In this document: positions 1 to 8,881 of the stretch, piece by piece
How the letters are laid out: the number at the start of each line of letters is the position of its first letter
Numbering within the stretch: position 1 is the first letter of the stretch
Source: Pseudomonadota bacterium
GTDB taxonomy: Bacteria; Pseudomonadota; Alphaproteobacteria; Acetobacterales; Acetobacteraceae
NCBI GenBank assembly: GCA_021801255.1
Contig: JAJYYH010000015.1
Span: 23,467-87,466, forward strand
DNA: 64,000 nucleotides
Direction of reading: 5' to 3'
The notes under the pieces: model-generated
Told to the model about the DNA's origin: nothing
The model's database searches: none
Seen by the model: only the letters and a program-made list of their open reading frames with translations
Position numbers and translations under genes: made by a program

Positions 1-1
1 G

Positions 2-721
2 AATGTCGATGACCAGCAGGGCACGGTCGGCGCCCTGCGCGCCTCGATCCAGGCCGACGATGCGGCGATCGAGACGGCCGCGCTCAATCTCTCCTTCGCC
101 CACATCACCTCGCCGATCGATGGCAGGGTGGGCTTGCGCCAGATCGATCCCGGCAATCTGATCAGCGCCAACCAGACCAACGGGCTGATCTCGGTGACAC
201 AGATCCAGCCGATCACCGCCGTCTTCACCCTGCCCGAGGACAATCTGCCGCGGGTGATGGACGCGCTCGCCAGCGGCCCGGTCAAGGTCCGGGCCTACAC
301 CTCGGATAACCGCACGCTGCTCTCCGAGGGCACGCTGCTCACCCCCGACAACCAGATCGACACCTCCACCGGGACGATCAAGCTCAAGGCGATCTTCGCC
401 AACGCCAACAATCATCTCTGGCCCGGCCAGTATATCGAGGCACGGGTCGAGGTGAGCCGGATCGGCGACGCGATCACGGTGCCCGAGGTCGCGGTGGAGC
501 GCGGCGCCGACGGGCTTTTCGCCTTTGTTGTCAAACCCGACCAGACGGTCGCGATGCGCCGGGTCGCGGAGACACTGGAGCGCGACGGGATCGCGGTGAT
601 CAGCAAAGGGCTTGCGCCCGGCGAGGTGGTGGTGGTGAACGGCCAGTCCCGGCTTGCCGAGGGCATGAAGGTTGCGGTGCATGGCGCCGCCGCTGACGGC
701 GCCCGACGCGATGGCGGCTGA
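2..721 (+). CDS. RND efflux periplasmic adaptor (MFP), 5'-truncated by the window edge
   Basis: The frame is open from base 2, so the true start lies left of the window; 239 residues are visible. It is the membrane fusion protein that links an inner-membrane RND pump to an outer-membrane channel in the periplasm. Visible parts are the end of the helical hairpin (Gln/Asp/Ala-rich), the lipoyl-type segment with HITSPIDGRVG, the beta-barrel, and a membrane-proximal domain with the usual GLAPGEVVVVNGQSRL near the C-terminus. It lies 9 bases upstream of the pump gene on the same strand, so the two form an operon. The substrate cannot be read from the sequence. The family assignment is secure. Confidence 0.93.
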   Translation, partial: NVDDQQGTVGALRASIQADDAAIETAALNLSFAHITSPIDGRVGLRQIDPGNLISANQTNGLISVTQIQPITAVFTLPEDNLPRVMDALASGPVKVRAYTSDNRTLLSEGTLLTPDNQIDTSTGTIKLKAIFANANNHLWPGQYIEARVEVSRIGDAITVPEVAVERGADGLFAFVVKPDQTVAMRRVAETLERDGIAVISKGLAPGEVVVVNGQSRLAEGMKVAVHGAAADGARRDGG

Positions 722-730
722 ACGACGCCG

Positions 731-3700
731 ATGAGCATCTCGACCCCGTTCATCCGCCGTCCGATCGGCACCTCGCTCTTGATGGCGGCGCTGCTGCTCG
801 TCGGCATCGCCGCCTACCCCTTTCTGCCAGTGGCGCCGCTGCCCAATATCGATTTCCCGACCATCGCCGTCACCGCGCAATTCCCCGGTGCCAGCCCCGA
901 GACCATGGCGGCGACGGTGGCGACGCCGCTTGAGCAGCAATTCGCCAATGTTCCCGGCGTCAGCCAGATGACCTCGATCAGCGTGCTTGGCTACACGCAG
1001 GTCATCCTGCAATTCGACCTCAACCGCAACATCGATGGCGCGGCGGGCGATGTGCAGGCGGCGATCAACGCGGCGGGCGGGCAATTGCCGAAAAACCTGC
1101 CAAGCCCGCCGACCTATAACAAGGTCAATCCCTCCGATTCACCGCTGATGATCCTGGCGATGCAATCGGACACGCTGCCGATCACGGTGGTCGATGATTA
1201 CGCCGAGAATATCGTCTCGCAGCAGCTCTCGCAGATCTCGGGCGTGGCGCAGGTGCTGGTCGCCGGCCAGCAGAAACCCGCCGTGCGGGTCAGGATCGAC
1301 CCGGCCAAGCTCGCCGCAATGGGCATGACGCTTGAGGATGTGCGCACGGCGTTGACAGAAACCACCGTCGATAATCCCAAGGGCAGCATCGACGGGCCGC
1401 AACGCTCCTTCACGCTTTTTGACAACGACCAGCTTACCCACGCTGCGGAATATCAGAAAGTCATCGTCGCCTATCGCAATGGCGGGCCGGTGCGCGTGCG
1501 CGATATCGGCTCGGCGATCGATGGCGCGCAGAACCGTGAACTCGCGGCCTGGCAGAATAGCAAGCGCGGTATCCTGCTCGTCGTCTTCAAGCAGCCCGGC
1601 GCCAATGTCATCGACACCGCCGAGCGCCTCAAGGCCAAGCTGCCGCAGCTCCAGCGCGCTTTCCCGCCCTCGATCCATCTCTATACCATCGCCGATCGCA
1701 CCCAGACCATCCGCGCCTCGGTCGACGATGTGGAATTCACCCTCGTGCTTTCGCTTGCCCTGGTGGTGATGGTGGTGTTTCTGTTCCTGCGCACGTTCTG
1801 GGCAACAATCATCCCGAGCATCGCCATTCCGCTTGCCATCGTCTGCACGTTCGCGGTGATGTACGCGCTCGGCTACAGTCTCGACAATCTCTCGCTGATG
1901 GCGCTCACGATTGCCGTTGGTTTCGTCGTCGATGACGCGATCGTCATGCTGGAAAACATCTTCCGCTATATCGAGGACGGTATGCGCCCGATGGAAGCGG
2001 CGCTCAGGGGGGCGGGCGAGATCGGCTTTACCATCGTTTCGATCAGCCTGTCGCTGGTGGCGGTGTTCATCCCGCTTTTGCTCATGGGCGGCATTATCGG
2101 GCGATTGTTCCGCGAATTCGCCGTGACGCTGTCGATGGCGGTGCTGGTCTCGGGCGTCGTCTCGCTGACGCTGACGCCGATGATGTGCTCGCGCTTCCTC
2201 CGCCATGAAACCCGGCACGGCATGTTCTACAACGCCATGGAGCGAGTGTTCGGCGCGATGGTCGGGTTTTATGCGCGCACGCTCGATATCGCGCTCCGCT
2301 ATCGTTTTATCATGTTGCTGTCGTTTCTCGCCACCGTCGCTTTTACCGTCTATCTTTATATCGTGATCCCCAAGGGATTTTTCCCGCAGCAGGACACCGG
2401 CCTCATCATCGGCATGGCCGATGGCGCGCAAGATGTTTCGTTCGACGAGATGTATCGCCGCCAGGAGGCGATCAATGACGTCGTGCGCCGCGATCCGAGC
2501 GTCGACTCCTTTGTCTCCTTCGTCGGCGGCGGCGCGGGGGGACAGACCGTGAGCACGAGCCGCACCTATATCAGCCTCAAGCCCTGGGGGCAGCGCAGGC
2601 TCACGGCGCAGCAGGTGATCGAGGGGCTACGACCGAAGCTTGCGGAGGTGCCGGGCGTGCGGCTCTATCTGCAGGCGGCGCAGGATATCCGGGTCGGTGG
2701 GCGGCTGTCGCGCACGATGTATGAATACACCCTGCAAGACCCCGATCTTGGCGAGCTTTATACCTGGGCGCCCAAGGTCCTCGCGCGGCTGCGGAAAGTC
2801 CCGCTGCTCCGCGACGTCGCGACCGATCAGCAGATGGCGGGCACCACCGCGACCCTGGTGATCGACCGCGACAAGGCGGCGATGTATGGCATCGAGCCCC
2901 AGCAGATCGATGATGTTCTCTACGATGCTTTTGGCCAGCGCGAGGTCACGCAGTATTTCACCCAGCTCAATTATTACTATGTCATTCTCGAAGTGCCGCC
3001 GGAGATCGAAGGGCGGCCCGATACGCTCGATCTGCTCTACGCCAAATCACAGAGCGGCGCGGTCGTCCCGCTTTCGACCTTCATTCACTATGATACGGCA
3101 AAACTCGCGCCGCTTTCGGTAAGCCACCAGAGCCTGTTCCCCTCGGTCACCATCTCCTTCAACCTTGCGCCCGGCGCGGCTTTGGGCGACGCGGTCACGG
3201 CGATCAACGCGGCCGAGGCGGAACTCGGCATGCCGGCAACCGTGCAGGGAAGTTTTCAAGGCACGGCGCAGGCTTTTCAAGCTTCGCTTTCCAGTCAGCC
3301 CTATCTCATCGCCGCCGCGCTGATCGCCGTCTATATCATTCTCGGGGTGCTCTATGAGAGCTACATCCTGCCGCTCACCATTATCTCGACCCTGCCCTCG
3401 GCGGGTGTCGGCGCGCTGGTGGCCTTGCTGCTGACCCATAACGATCTCTCGGTGATCGCGATCATCGGCATCATTCTGCTCATCGGCATCGTCAAGAAGA
3501 ACGGCATCATGATGGTCGATTTTGCCATTCATGCCGAGCGTAACGAAGGTCTCGCGCCCTTGGCGGCGATCCGGCAAGCCTGTCTGTTGCGCTTCCGCCC
3601 GATCCTGATGACGACGATGGCAGCCCTCCTCAGCGGCCTGCCCCTGATGCTGGAGCATGGCATGGGCTCGGAACTGCGCCGCCCGCTGGGGGTGACGATG

Positions 3701-3850
3701 GTGGGCGGGCTGCTGCTGAGCCAGATTTTGACGCTCTATACGACGCCGGTGGTCTATCTCTATCTCGACCAACTCCAGCATTGGCTGGCGCCGCGGCGCA
3801 GCACGCGCGTGCCGCGACTGGCCGAGAAGATGGGTGCCAGCGCCGATTGA
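731..3850 (+). CDS. RND multidrug efflux permease (HAE1 family, MdtB/MdtC-like)
   Basis: This 1039-residue protein is the full usual length for an inner-membrane, proton-driven RND pump. It starts MSISTPFIRRPIGTSLLMAA, the typical first transmembrane helix of the MdtB/MdtC/MuxB branch. The first large periplasmic loop contains FPGASPETMA. The proton-relay Val-Asp-Asp in TM4 is present near residue 400, and a second transmembrane block follows around residues 865-1020. The gene follows its adaptor with a 9-base gap. No outer-membrane factor is visible in the window; it may lie to the left or be shared. Family certain, substrate unknown. Confidence 0.95.
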   Translation: MSISTPFIRRPIGTSLLMAALLLVGIAAYPFLPVAPLPNIDFPTIAVTAQFPGASPETMAATVATPLEQQFANVPGVSQMTSISVLGYTQVILQFDLNRNIDGAAGDVQAAINAAGGQLPKNLPSPPTYNKVNPSDSPLMILAMQSDTLPITVVDDYAENIVSQQLSQISGVAQVLVAGQQKPAVRVRIDPAKLAAMGMTLEDVRTALTETTVDNPKGSIDGPQRSFTLFDNDQLTHAAEYQKVIVAYRNGGPVRVRDIGSAIDGAQNRELAAWQNSKRGILLVVFKQPGANVIDTAERLKAKLPQLQRAFPPSIHLYTIADRTQTIRASVDDVEFTLVLSLALVVMVVFLFLRTFWATIIPSIAIPLAIVCTFAVMYALGYSLDNLSLMALTIAVGFVVDDAIVMLENIFRYIEDGMRPMEAALRGAGEIGFTIVSISLSLVAVFIPLLLMGGIIGRLFREFAVTLSMAVLVSGVVSLTLTPMMCSRFLRHETRHGMFYNAMERVFGAMVGFYARTLDIALRYRFIMLLSFLATVAFTVYLYIVIPKGFFPQQDTGLIIGMADGAQDVSFDEMYRRQEAINDVVRRDPSVDSFVSFVGGGAGGQTVSTSRTYISLKPWGQRRLTAQQVIEGLRPKLAEVPGVRLYLQAAQDIRVGGRLSRTMYEYTLQDPDLGELYTWAPKVLARLRKVPLLRDVATDQQMAGTTATLVIDRDKAAMYGIEPQQIDDVLYDAFGQREVTQYFTQLNYYYVILEVPPEIEGRPDTLDLLYAKSQSGAVVPLSTFIHYDTAKLAPLSVSHQSLFPSVTISFNLAPGAALGDAVTAINAAEAELGMPATVQGSFQGTAQAFQASLSSQPYLIAAALIAVYIILGVLYESYILPLTIISTLPSAGVGALVALLLTHNDLSVIAIIGIILLIGIVKKNGIMMVDFAIHAERNEGLAPLAAIRQACLLRFRPILMTTMAALLSGLPLMLEHGMGSELRRPLGVTMVGGLLLSQILTLYTTPVVYLYLDQLQHWLAPRRSTRVPRLAEKMGASAD

Positions 3851-3892
3851 CGGAACCTGGCCCGCCGGTGGGGATTGCTCGGGCGCGGCGGT

Positions 3893-4198
3893 TCAGCCGA
3901 GGCGGCGGCGAACGACCAGGCCGAGGCCGATGAGGCCGGCGCCGAGCAGAGCGAGCGAGAATGGCTCGGGTTCGGCCTGGGTGTTCGCCGGGTTTGTCGC
4001 GAGCGTGCTGCCGCCCGCGCTTTCGCCCCGGCCATGGGCGAGGATTTCCCATCCGGTTCCGGTCGCGGCGGCGAGCGTGATGCTGGCGCCGGGCCGCTCC
4101 ACGCCCTGACCGGCGCCCCCGGATGGAGCGGCGAAGGCGAGCGCCACGCCGGCCAGCAGAGCGAGGGCGGAAGCCGGAAGGAGGGAGCGTAGCGACAT
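3893..4198 (-). CDS. Small exported PEP-CTERM protein
   Basis: A 101-residue protein with an N-terminal signal peptide (Leu/Ala-rich core, residues about 5-24), a short low-complexity middle rich in Gly, Ala and Thr, and a C-terminal sorting signal: Pro-Glu-Pro at about residues 77-79, a Leu/Gly/Ala membrane helix, and an RRR basic end. In the PEP-CTERM family, exosortase cuts at this signal and the protein is exported or attached to exopolysaccharide. Mature length is only about 50 residues, unusually short. It has an AGGAG ribosome site and its own promoter. No exosortase gene is visible here. Sequence motif certain; role inferred. Confidence 0.8.
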   Translation of the reverse strand: MSLRSLLPASALALLAGVALAFAAPSGGAGQGVERPGASITLAAATGTGWEILAHGRGESAGGSTLATNPANTQAEPEPFSLALLGAGLIGLGLVVRRRLG

Positions 4199-4246
4199 GG
4201 CGAACTCCTGCGTGTTTGCGAACCGAGGCGCTCATCGAACGCCAGG

Positions 4247-4274
4247 AGTTTATCGCCGCCGCAGAAAATGTCAA
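4247..4274 (-). promoter_or_regulatory. Sigma70-type promoter of the PEP-CTERM gene
   Basis: On the minus strand TTGACA (4274-4269) is followed after 16 bases by TAAACT (4252-4247). The -35 box is a perfect consensus and the -10 box matches 4 of 6. It lies about 50 bases upstream of the ATG, on the edge of the AT-rich gap. Confidence 0.55.
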
Positions 4275-4521
4275 TAATGTTAAAAAAATTCTATTTATAT
4301 CTTTCATATCTGTGTGCAATAATTTTAGAACAATGTATTTGTTTTTATACAATTTTCCTCTGCATGCGCTAAAAATTCTAGAAAATAATTATAGCGCCCA
4401 TAATATGATATATGAAAACAAATTGCTCTGACCGCATGGCGCGATCAAGGGGGCAGACGGTCCCCGTGAAGCGGCGCGGAGCGTCCTTGCGAGCGGCTCG
4501 GGCCGAGCGCGCCGGGAGCTT
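4275..4521. other. Intergenic gap with an AT-rich block
   Basis: From about 4275 to 4430 the composition drops to mostly A and T in an otherwise very GC-rich region, with runs of A and T and several TATA-like hexamers. I see no supported gene. It separates the PEP-CTERM gene from the end of the EF-G-like gene and may be an upstream activating region or a transferred scrap. Confidence 0.5.
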
Positions 4522-6504
4522 CTAGCGCCCGGCGGGAGCGGCGAATTTCTCGGCGATCGCGCTCGGCGCCTCGGCGAGATGGTCGAAATGGCGGCGGTAG
4601 GTGCCGAGGCCCATAGTCTGCGAGCGCAATTCGATGATCAGGCCATGCAACTCGGCTTCGGGCAGCAGCGCCTCGACCTCGTCCCAGCCCGGCCAGCCGG
4701 GTTTTTCGGCATAGCCGAGGATGCGCCCGCGACGCGACGAGATCAGCCGCTGCGCGCTCGCGGTGACATCGTTGGGAAGAGCGATGGCGAGGTGGTCGAT
4801 CGGCTCCAACAAGACCGGGTCGGCCTTCGCCAGCGCTTCCTGGATCGCCATGCGGGTCGCCGTCTTGAACGCCAGGTCGGAGCTATCGACGGTATGGAAT
4901 CCGCCATCGACCAGCGTCACCGCGATATCGACCACGGGAAAGCCGAACACGCCCTTCGCGAGCGTCGCCGCCGCCGCCTCGCCGACGGCCGGAATGAACT
5001 GGCGCGGCACCACGCCGCCGGTGATGCGATCGACGAACAAGAATCCCTCGCCCCGCCCGCGCGGCTCGATTTCCAGGGTAACATCGGCGAACTGGCCGTG
5101 GCCGCCGGTCTGGCGCTTGAAGCGGGCGTGCTCGCGCACCGCGCGGCGGATGGTTTCTTTGAAGGCGACCATCGGCCGGCGCGTCACGAGGCGGAGGCCA
5201 TAGGCCTTGGCCAGCCGCTCGAGCGCGGCGTTGAGATGGATTTCTCCCTGGCCGTGCAGCACGGTCTCGCCGGTTTCCGGATTATGCTCGATGGTAAGCG
5301 CGGGATCCTCCTCGGCGATTTTCTGCAGGGCGCCGGAGAGTTTCACTTCATCCTTGCGCTCCTCGGGAGCGATCGCGAGGGCGTGGACCGGGGCGGGTGG
5401 CGCTGGCCAGGGCAGAGTTTCAGCCGTGCCGCCATTGGCGGTGAGCACCGCGCCGGTGGGCGCGCCTTCCAGCCGCCCGAGCGCGACCAGCGCCCCTGCC
5501 CCCGCCTCGGCGATTTTTTGCAGCTCCTCGCCCAACGGGCGCTGGATGCCGCCGAGCCGCGTCCCGTTCAGGCTCATGCCCTCGCGCACCACGCCGCGCC
5601 AGATCCGTGCATAGGAGAGTTTGCCGGCGTGCCCGGCATGCAGGGTCTTGAAAACCTGGGCGAGCGGCGCATCACCCGCGGCGATGCCGTGTCGACGCGC
5701 GGTCAGGGCGGGATCCGGCGCGTCGTGGCGGAGCGCCTTCCACAGCCGCCGCACCCCCTGGCGGCGATCGGCGGCGCCGAACAGCACCTCGGCGATCGCA
5801 CCCATCGCCTCGCCGCGGCTGAGCTGGTGAAACACTTCCTCCGTCGTCGGCTCGATATCCTCGAGAAGTTTTTCCAACAAGGCGTCGTCATGGTCGGCGA
5901 GGGTCTCGAGCAAGCCGGCGCGCGCCTCCCGTTCGCGCGCAGCGATCGTGGCGGGGAGCGCGATCAGCTCCGAGGCCTCGCCGGGGCGATAGCGATAGGC
6001 GCGCTCGCTCACCACATCGACATAGCCGGTGATCCGCTCGCCCTCGCGGATCGGCACCTCACGCAGCACGAGTTTGGCCAGAGCGAGTGCCTGCAGGGCG
6101 GCGAGCGTGTCTTGCACACGCCCGGTGAGCGTATCTATCCGGTTGATGAACACCAGGTAGGGTGTACCGGACAGGGCGAGCGTGCGGAGATAGGGAAAAA
6201 CGGCGCGGGCCCGCGCGGGGTCGGGATCGACGACGAGGACAGCGAAATCGACGATTTTGAGCGCCGCCTCGGTCTCATGAAAAAACTCGATCGACCCCGG
6301 ACAATCGAGCAGGGACCAGGTTTCGCCAAGGAATTCGGCCCCGCCCAGGGCGAGGCTGGTACTCGCCGTGCGCTCGCGCGTGCTGGCGCGCTTGGGGGGT
6401 GTGCCGGCGGCGCTGAGCAAGGCCTCGAACAGCGTCGTCTTGCCGCTGCCATAGGGGCCGATAAGGGCGGCGGAGCGAGAGCGCGGCGCCATCATCTCGG
6501 ACAT
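4522..6504 (-). CDS. Elongation factor G-like GTPase (paralogue, not canonical FusA)
   Basis: A 660-residue translational GTPase. I start it at 6504 because GGGAGG lies 6 bases upstream; an upstream ATG at 6582 would add 26 poorly conserved residues. G1 is GPYGSGKTT (16-24), G3 is Asp-Cys-Pro-Gly (67-70) instead of the usual DTPG, and G4 is Asn-Arg-Ile-Asp (121-124) instead of NKxD. Domains II to V follow, including a clear EF-G domain IV with GGHGQFADV and a C-terminal domain with GLGTYRRHFDHL. These changes fit the EF-G-like subfamily found next to, not instead of, FusA. Its exact role in translation is not known. It stands alone with no obvious operon partner. Confidence 0.85.
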   Translation of the reverse strand: MSEMMAPRSRSAALIGPYGSGKTTLFEALLSAAGTPPKRASTRERTASTSLALGGAEFLGETWSLLDCPGSIEFFHETEAALKIVDFAVLVVDPDPARARAVFPYLRTLALSGTPYLVFINRIDTLTGRVQDTLAALQALALAKLVLREVPIREGERITGYVDVVSERAYRYRPGEASELIALPATIAAREREARAGLLETLADHDDALLEKLLEDIEPTTEEVFHQLSRGEAMGAIAEVLFGAADRRQGVRRLWKALRHDAPDPALTARRHGIAAGDAPLAQVFKTLHAGHAGKLSYARIWRGVVREGMSLNGTRLGGIQRPLGEELQKIAEAGAGALVALGRLEGAPTGAVLTANGGTAETLPWPAPPAPVHALAIAPEERKDEVKLSGALQKIAEEDPALTIEHNPETGETVLHGQGEIHLNAALERLAKAYGLRLVTRRPMVAFKETIRRAVREHARFKRQTGGHGQFADVTLEIEPRGRGEGFLFVDRITGGVVPRQFIPAVGEAAAATLAKGVFGFPVVDIAVTLVDGGFHTVDSSDLAFKTATRMAIQEALAKADPVLLEPIDHLAIALPNDVTASAQRLISSRRGRILGYAEKPGWPGWDEVEALLPEAELHGLIIELRSQTMGLGTYRRHFDHLAEAPSAIAEKFAAPAGR

Positions 6505-6664
6505 ATCGCCTCCCTGCCGGTAAATCGCGGCGTTGGTTCGCGCCGCCGCCTCCCGGGAAGATCGGACGCCCGGAGCACGCAACGCCCGGTGAGCCTTGCC
6601 TAATTCGCAACATCAGGCAAGCCCGGCGGCGCTATGGAGCGAGCCCGTCGCGGCCGGGGGTGGC

Positions 6665-6925
6665 TCAACTCCCGGTGGGTGGACGCAGATGGCCGGCGCG
6701 CACGCCGGCGATGGCGTTATTCAGGATGGCCTCGATCGCCGCCTCGTTGAGCGTCTGCGACAATAACCCGAGCGCCCCGCCCAGCAAGGCGGAAGCGATG
6801 GAAAGCTCATCGACATGCTTTTCCATGAGAAACTGGATGGCATGATCGATCACCGAGCCGGCCTGGCCGAGATCGGCGGGGATCGGCCCGTCCGCCGCGC
6901 TGTCCTTGTCCGGTCGCTCGCCCAT
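6665..6925 (-). CDS. Small helical protein of unknown function
   Basis: An 86-residue acidic to neutral protein, predicted mostly helical, with a Leu/Ala/Gly-rich middle (LLGGALGLLSQTL) that is too short and polar-edged to be a sure membrane helix. GGAGG lies 9 bases upstream of the ATG. It begins 35 bases after the end of the Atm1-like exporter gene on the same strand, so it is probably co-transcribed with it. I do not recognise the family. Codon use matches its neighbours, and no competing frame on the other strand looks better. Confidence 0.55.
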   Translation of the reverse strand: MGERPDKDSAADGPIPADLGQAGSVIDHAIQFLMEKHVDELSIASALLGGALGLLSQTLNEAAIEAILNNAIAGVRAGHLRPPTGS

Positions 6926-6960
6926 CCCGCCGATCCTCCCTCATGCCATGAGACCACATT

Positions 6961-8772
6961 TCAAACCGCCGCCACATCCGCGCGCTCGCGGGCGCGGGCC
7001 TGCATCGCCCAGAGTTCGGCATAGCGGCCGCCCCGCTCGAGCAGCGCCCGATGCGTGCCGCGCTCGGCCACCTTGCCGGCCGCCAGCACGATGATCTCAT
7101 CGGCATCGACCACGGTCGAGAGGCGATGGGCGATGACCAGCGTGGTGCGGCTCTGAGCGAGGCGACGGAGCGCGGTTTCGATCTCGCGCTCGGTTGCGGT
7201 ATCGAGCGCGCTGGTGGCCTCGTCAAGGATGAGAAGGCGCGGGTTCTTGAGAATGGTCCGCGCGATCGCCACGCGCTGGCGCTCGCCGCCCGAAAGCTTG
7301 AGCCCGCGCTCGCCGACCCGCGTCGCGTAGCCCTCGGGAAGCCCCGTGATGAACTCATGGATTTGCGCCAGCCGCGCCGCCGCCTCGATCTCGGCCGGGC
7401 TGGCCGCAGGCCGGCCATAGGCGATGTTGTAGCCGATCGTGTCGTTGAACAGCACGGCGTCCTGGGGCACCACGCCGATCGCCGCCCTGAGGCTCTCCTG
7501 TGTCAGGTCGCGAAGATCATGCCCGTCGATCAGCACCCGCCCGGCGGTCGCGTCATAGAAGCGGAACACGAGGCGCGCGATGGTCGATTTTCCCGCCCCC
7601 GTCGCGCCGACGATCGCGAGCTTGCCTCCCGCGGGCAGCGAAAAACTCACCCCGCGCAGGATCTCGCGTGACGGTTCATAGCCGAAATGGACATTTTCGA
7701 AGGCCAGCGCCGCCGGCGCCGCGGCTTGCGGCAAGGCGATCGCGTCCGGACGATCGGTGATCGCCGTGGTCTCGGCAAGCAAGCGGAACATCTGCTCCAT
7801 GTCCACCAGCCCTTGCTTGATCTCGCGATAGACGAAGCCCAGCATGTTGAGCGGCTGGTAGAGCTGCATGAGATAGGTGTTGACGAGCACGAAATGGCCG
7901 AGGCTGACGCGCCCATTGACGACATCGGCGCCGGCCATCAGCATCACCGCGCCCAGACCGAACGCAATGATGACGCCCTGGCCGAAATTGAGCGCGCTCA
8001 GCGTCACCTGCGATTTCACCGCGGCGCGCTCATAGGCCGCGAGCGAGGCATCGAAACGACGCACCTCATGCGCCTCGTTGCCGAAATACTTGACCGTCTC
8101 GTAGTTCAAGAGGCTGTCCACCGCCTTGGTCTGGGCATCGCTGTCCATGGCGTTCATGGTGCGGCGGAAGCGCACCCGCCGGTTGGTGAGGGCGAGGGTG
8201 AATGCAATATAGAGGAGCACCGCGCAAAGCGTCACGGCGGCGAAGCGCCAGTCGAACATCCGCCAGACAATGGCGGTGACCAGCAGCACTTCGAGCAGCG
8301 TCGGCAGGATATTGAACACGGCGAAACGCAGCACCTGCTCGATGCCGCGCATGCCGCGGTCGATGGCGCGCGCCAGCCCCCCGGTGCGCCGCTCAAGGTG
8401 AAAGCCGAGCGAGAGATGATGGAGGTGGATGAAGGTCTCGCGCGCGACCCGGCGCACGGTGCGCTGCTGCACGGCGGCGAAGAGGCCGTCGCGTAACTCG
8501 CCGAATCCCGCGGCGGCGATACGCATCAGGCCGTAACCCAGGATCAGCGCCACCGGCAGCGCCGCGACACCGCCGCCCTTGGGCGCCAGGATATCGACGG
8601 CACGGCTATAGAAAACCGGCACCGCGACGGTCGCCACCTTGGCGGCGATCAGGCTCGCCATCGCCAGCGCGACGCGCCCCTGCGCCGCCGGTTCGCCGCG
8701 CGGCCAGAGCCAGACCAGCAGCGAGGCGATAGTGGCGAGCGAGGAACGGGACGCGGGGGGAGCGGTGCGCAT
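6961..8772 (-). CDS. ABC exporter, Atm1/HMT1 (ABCB7) type, fused TMD-NBD
   Basis: A 603-residue half-transporter of the inner membrane. The membrane half spans about residues 30-330 and has the Atm1 signature region with NYETVKYFGNE and REIKQGLVDMEQMF, typical of exporters for glutathione-linked sulphur or metal compounds. In the nucleotide-binding half, Walker A is GATGAGKST (about 392), the signature is LSGGERQRVAIARTI (about 490), and Walker B is LLILDEATSALD (about 514). I chose the ATG at 8772 because GAGGATC precedes it; a second ATG at 8787 would add 5 residues. It is divergent from the Nudix gene. Family very sure; substrate inferred from homology. Confidence 0.92.
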   Translation of the reverse strand: MRTAPPASRSSLATIASLLVWLWPRGEPAAQGRVALAMASLIAAKVATVAVPVFYSRAVDILAPKGGGVAALPVALILGYGLMRIAAAGFGELRDGLFAAVQQRTVRRVARETFIHLHHLSLGFHLERRTGGLARAIDRGMRGIEQVLRFAVFNILPTLLEVLLVTAIVWRMFDWRFAAVTLCAVLLYIAFTLALTNRRVRFRRTMNAMDSDAQTKAVDSLLNYETVKYFGNEAHEVRRFDASLAAYERAAVKSQVTLSALNFGQGVIIAFGLGAVMLMAGADVVNGRVSLGHFVLVNTYLMQLYQPLNMLGFVYREIKQGLVDMEQMFRLLAETTAITDRPDAIALPQAAAPAALAFENVHFGYEPSREILRGVSFSLPAGGKLAIVGATGAGKSTIARLVFRFYDATAGRVLIDGHDLRDLTQESLRAAIGVVPQDAVLFNDTIGYNIAYGRPAASPAEIEAAARLAQIHEFITGLPEGYATRVGERGLKLSGGERQRVAIARTILKNPRLLILDEATSALDTATEREIETALRRLAQSRTTLVIAHRLSTVVDADEIIVLAAGKVAERGTHRALLERGGRYAELWAMQARARERADVAAV

Positions 8773-8881
8773 GGATGATCCTCGCATGTGGCACGACGCC
8801 CCCCGGTTGCAAACCCCACCCTCTCGCTGGTCTGCCCGGCTTCATCTGGGCAAAGCCGCGCCAGCCCCCCATCTCAAGGGA

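Noticed and set aside
4579..6603. Long open frame of 674 codons on the plus strand opposite the EF-G-like gene
   Set aside because: It mirrors the codon bias of the real gene; no domains, while the minus strand has clear GTPase motifs.
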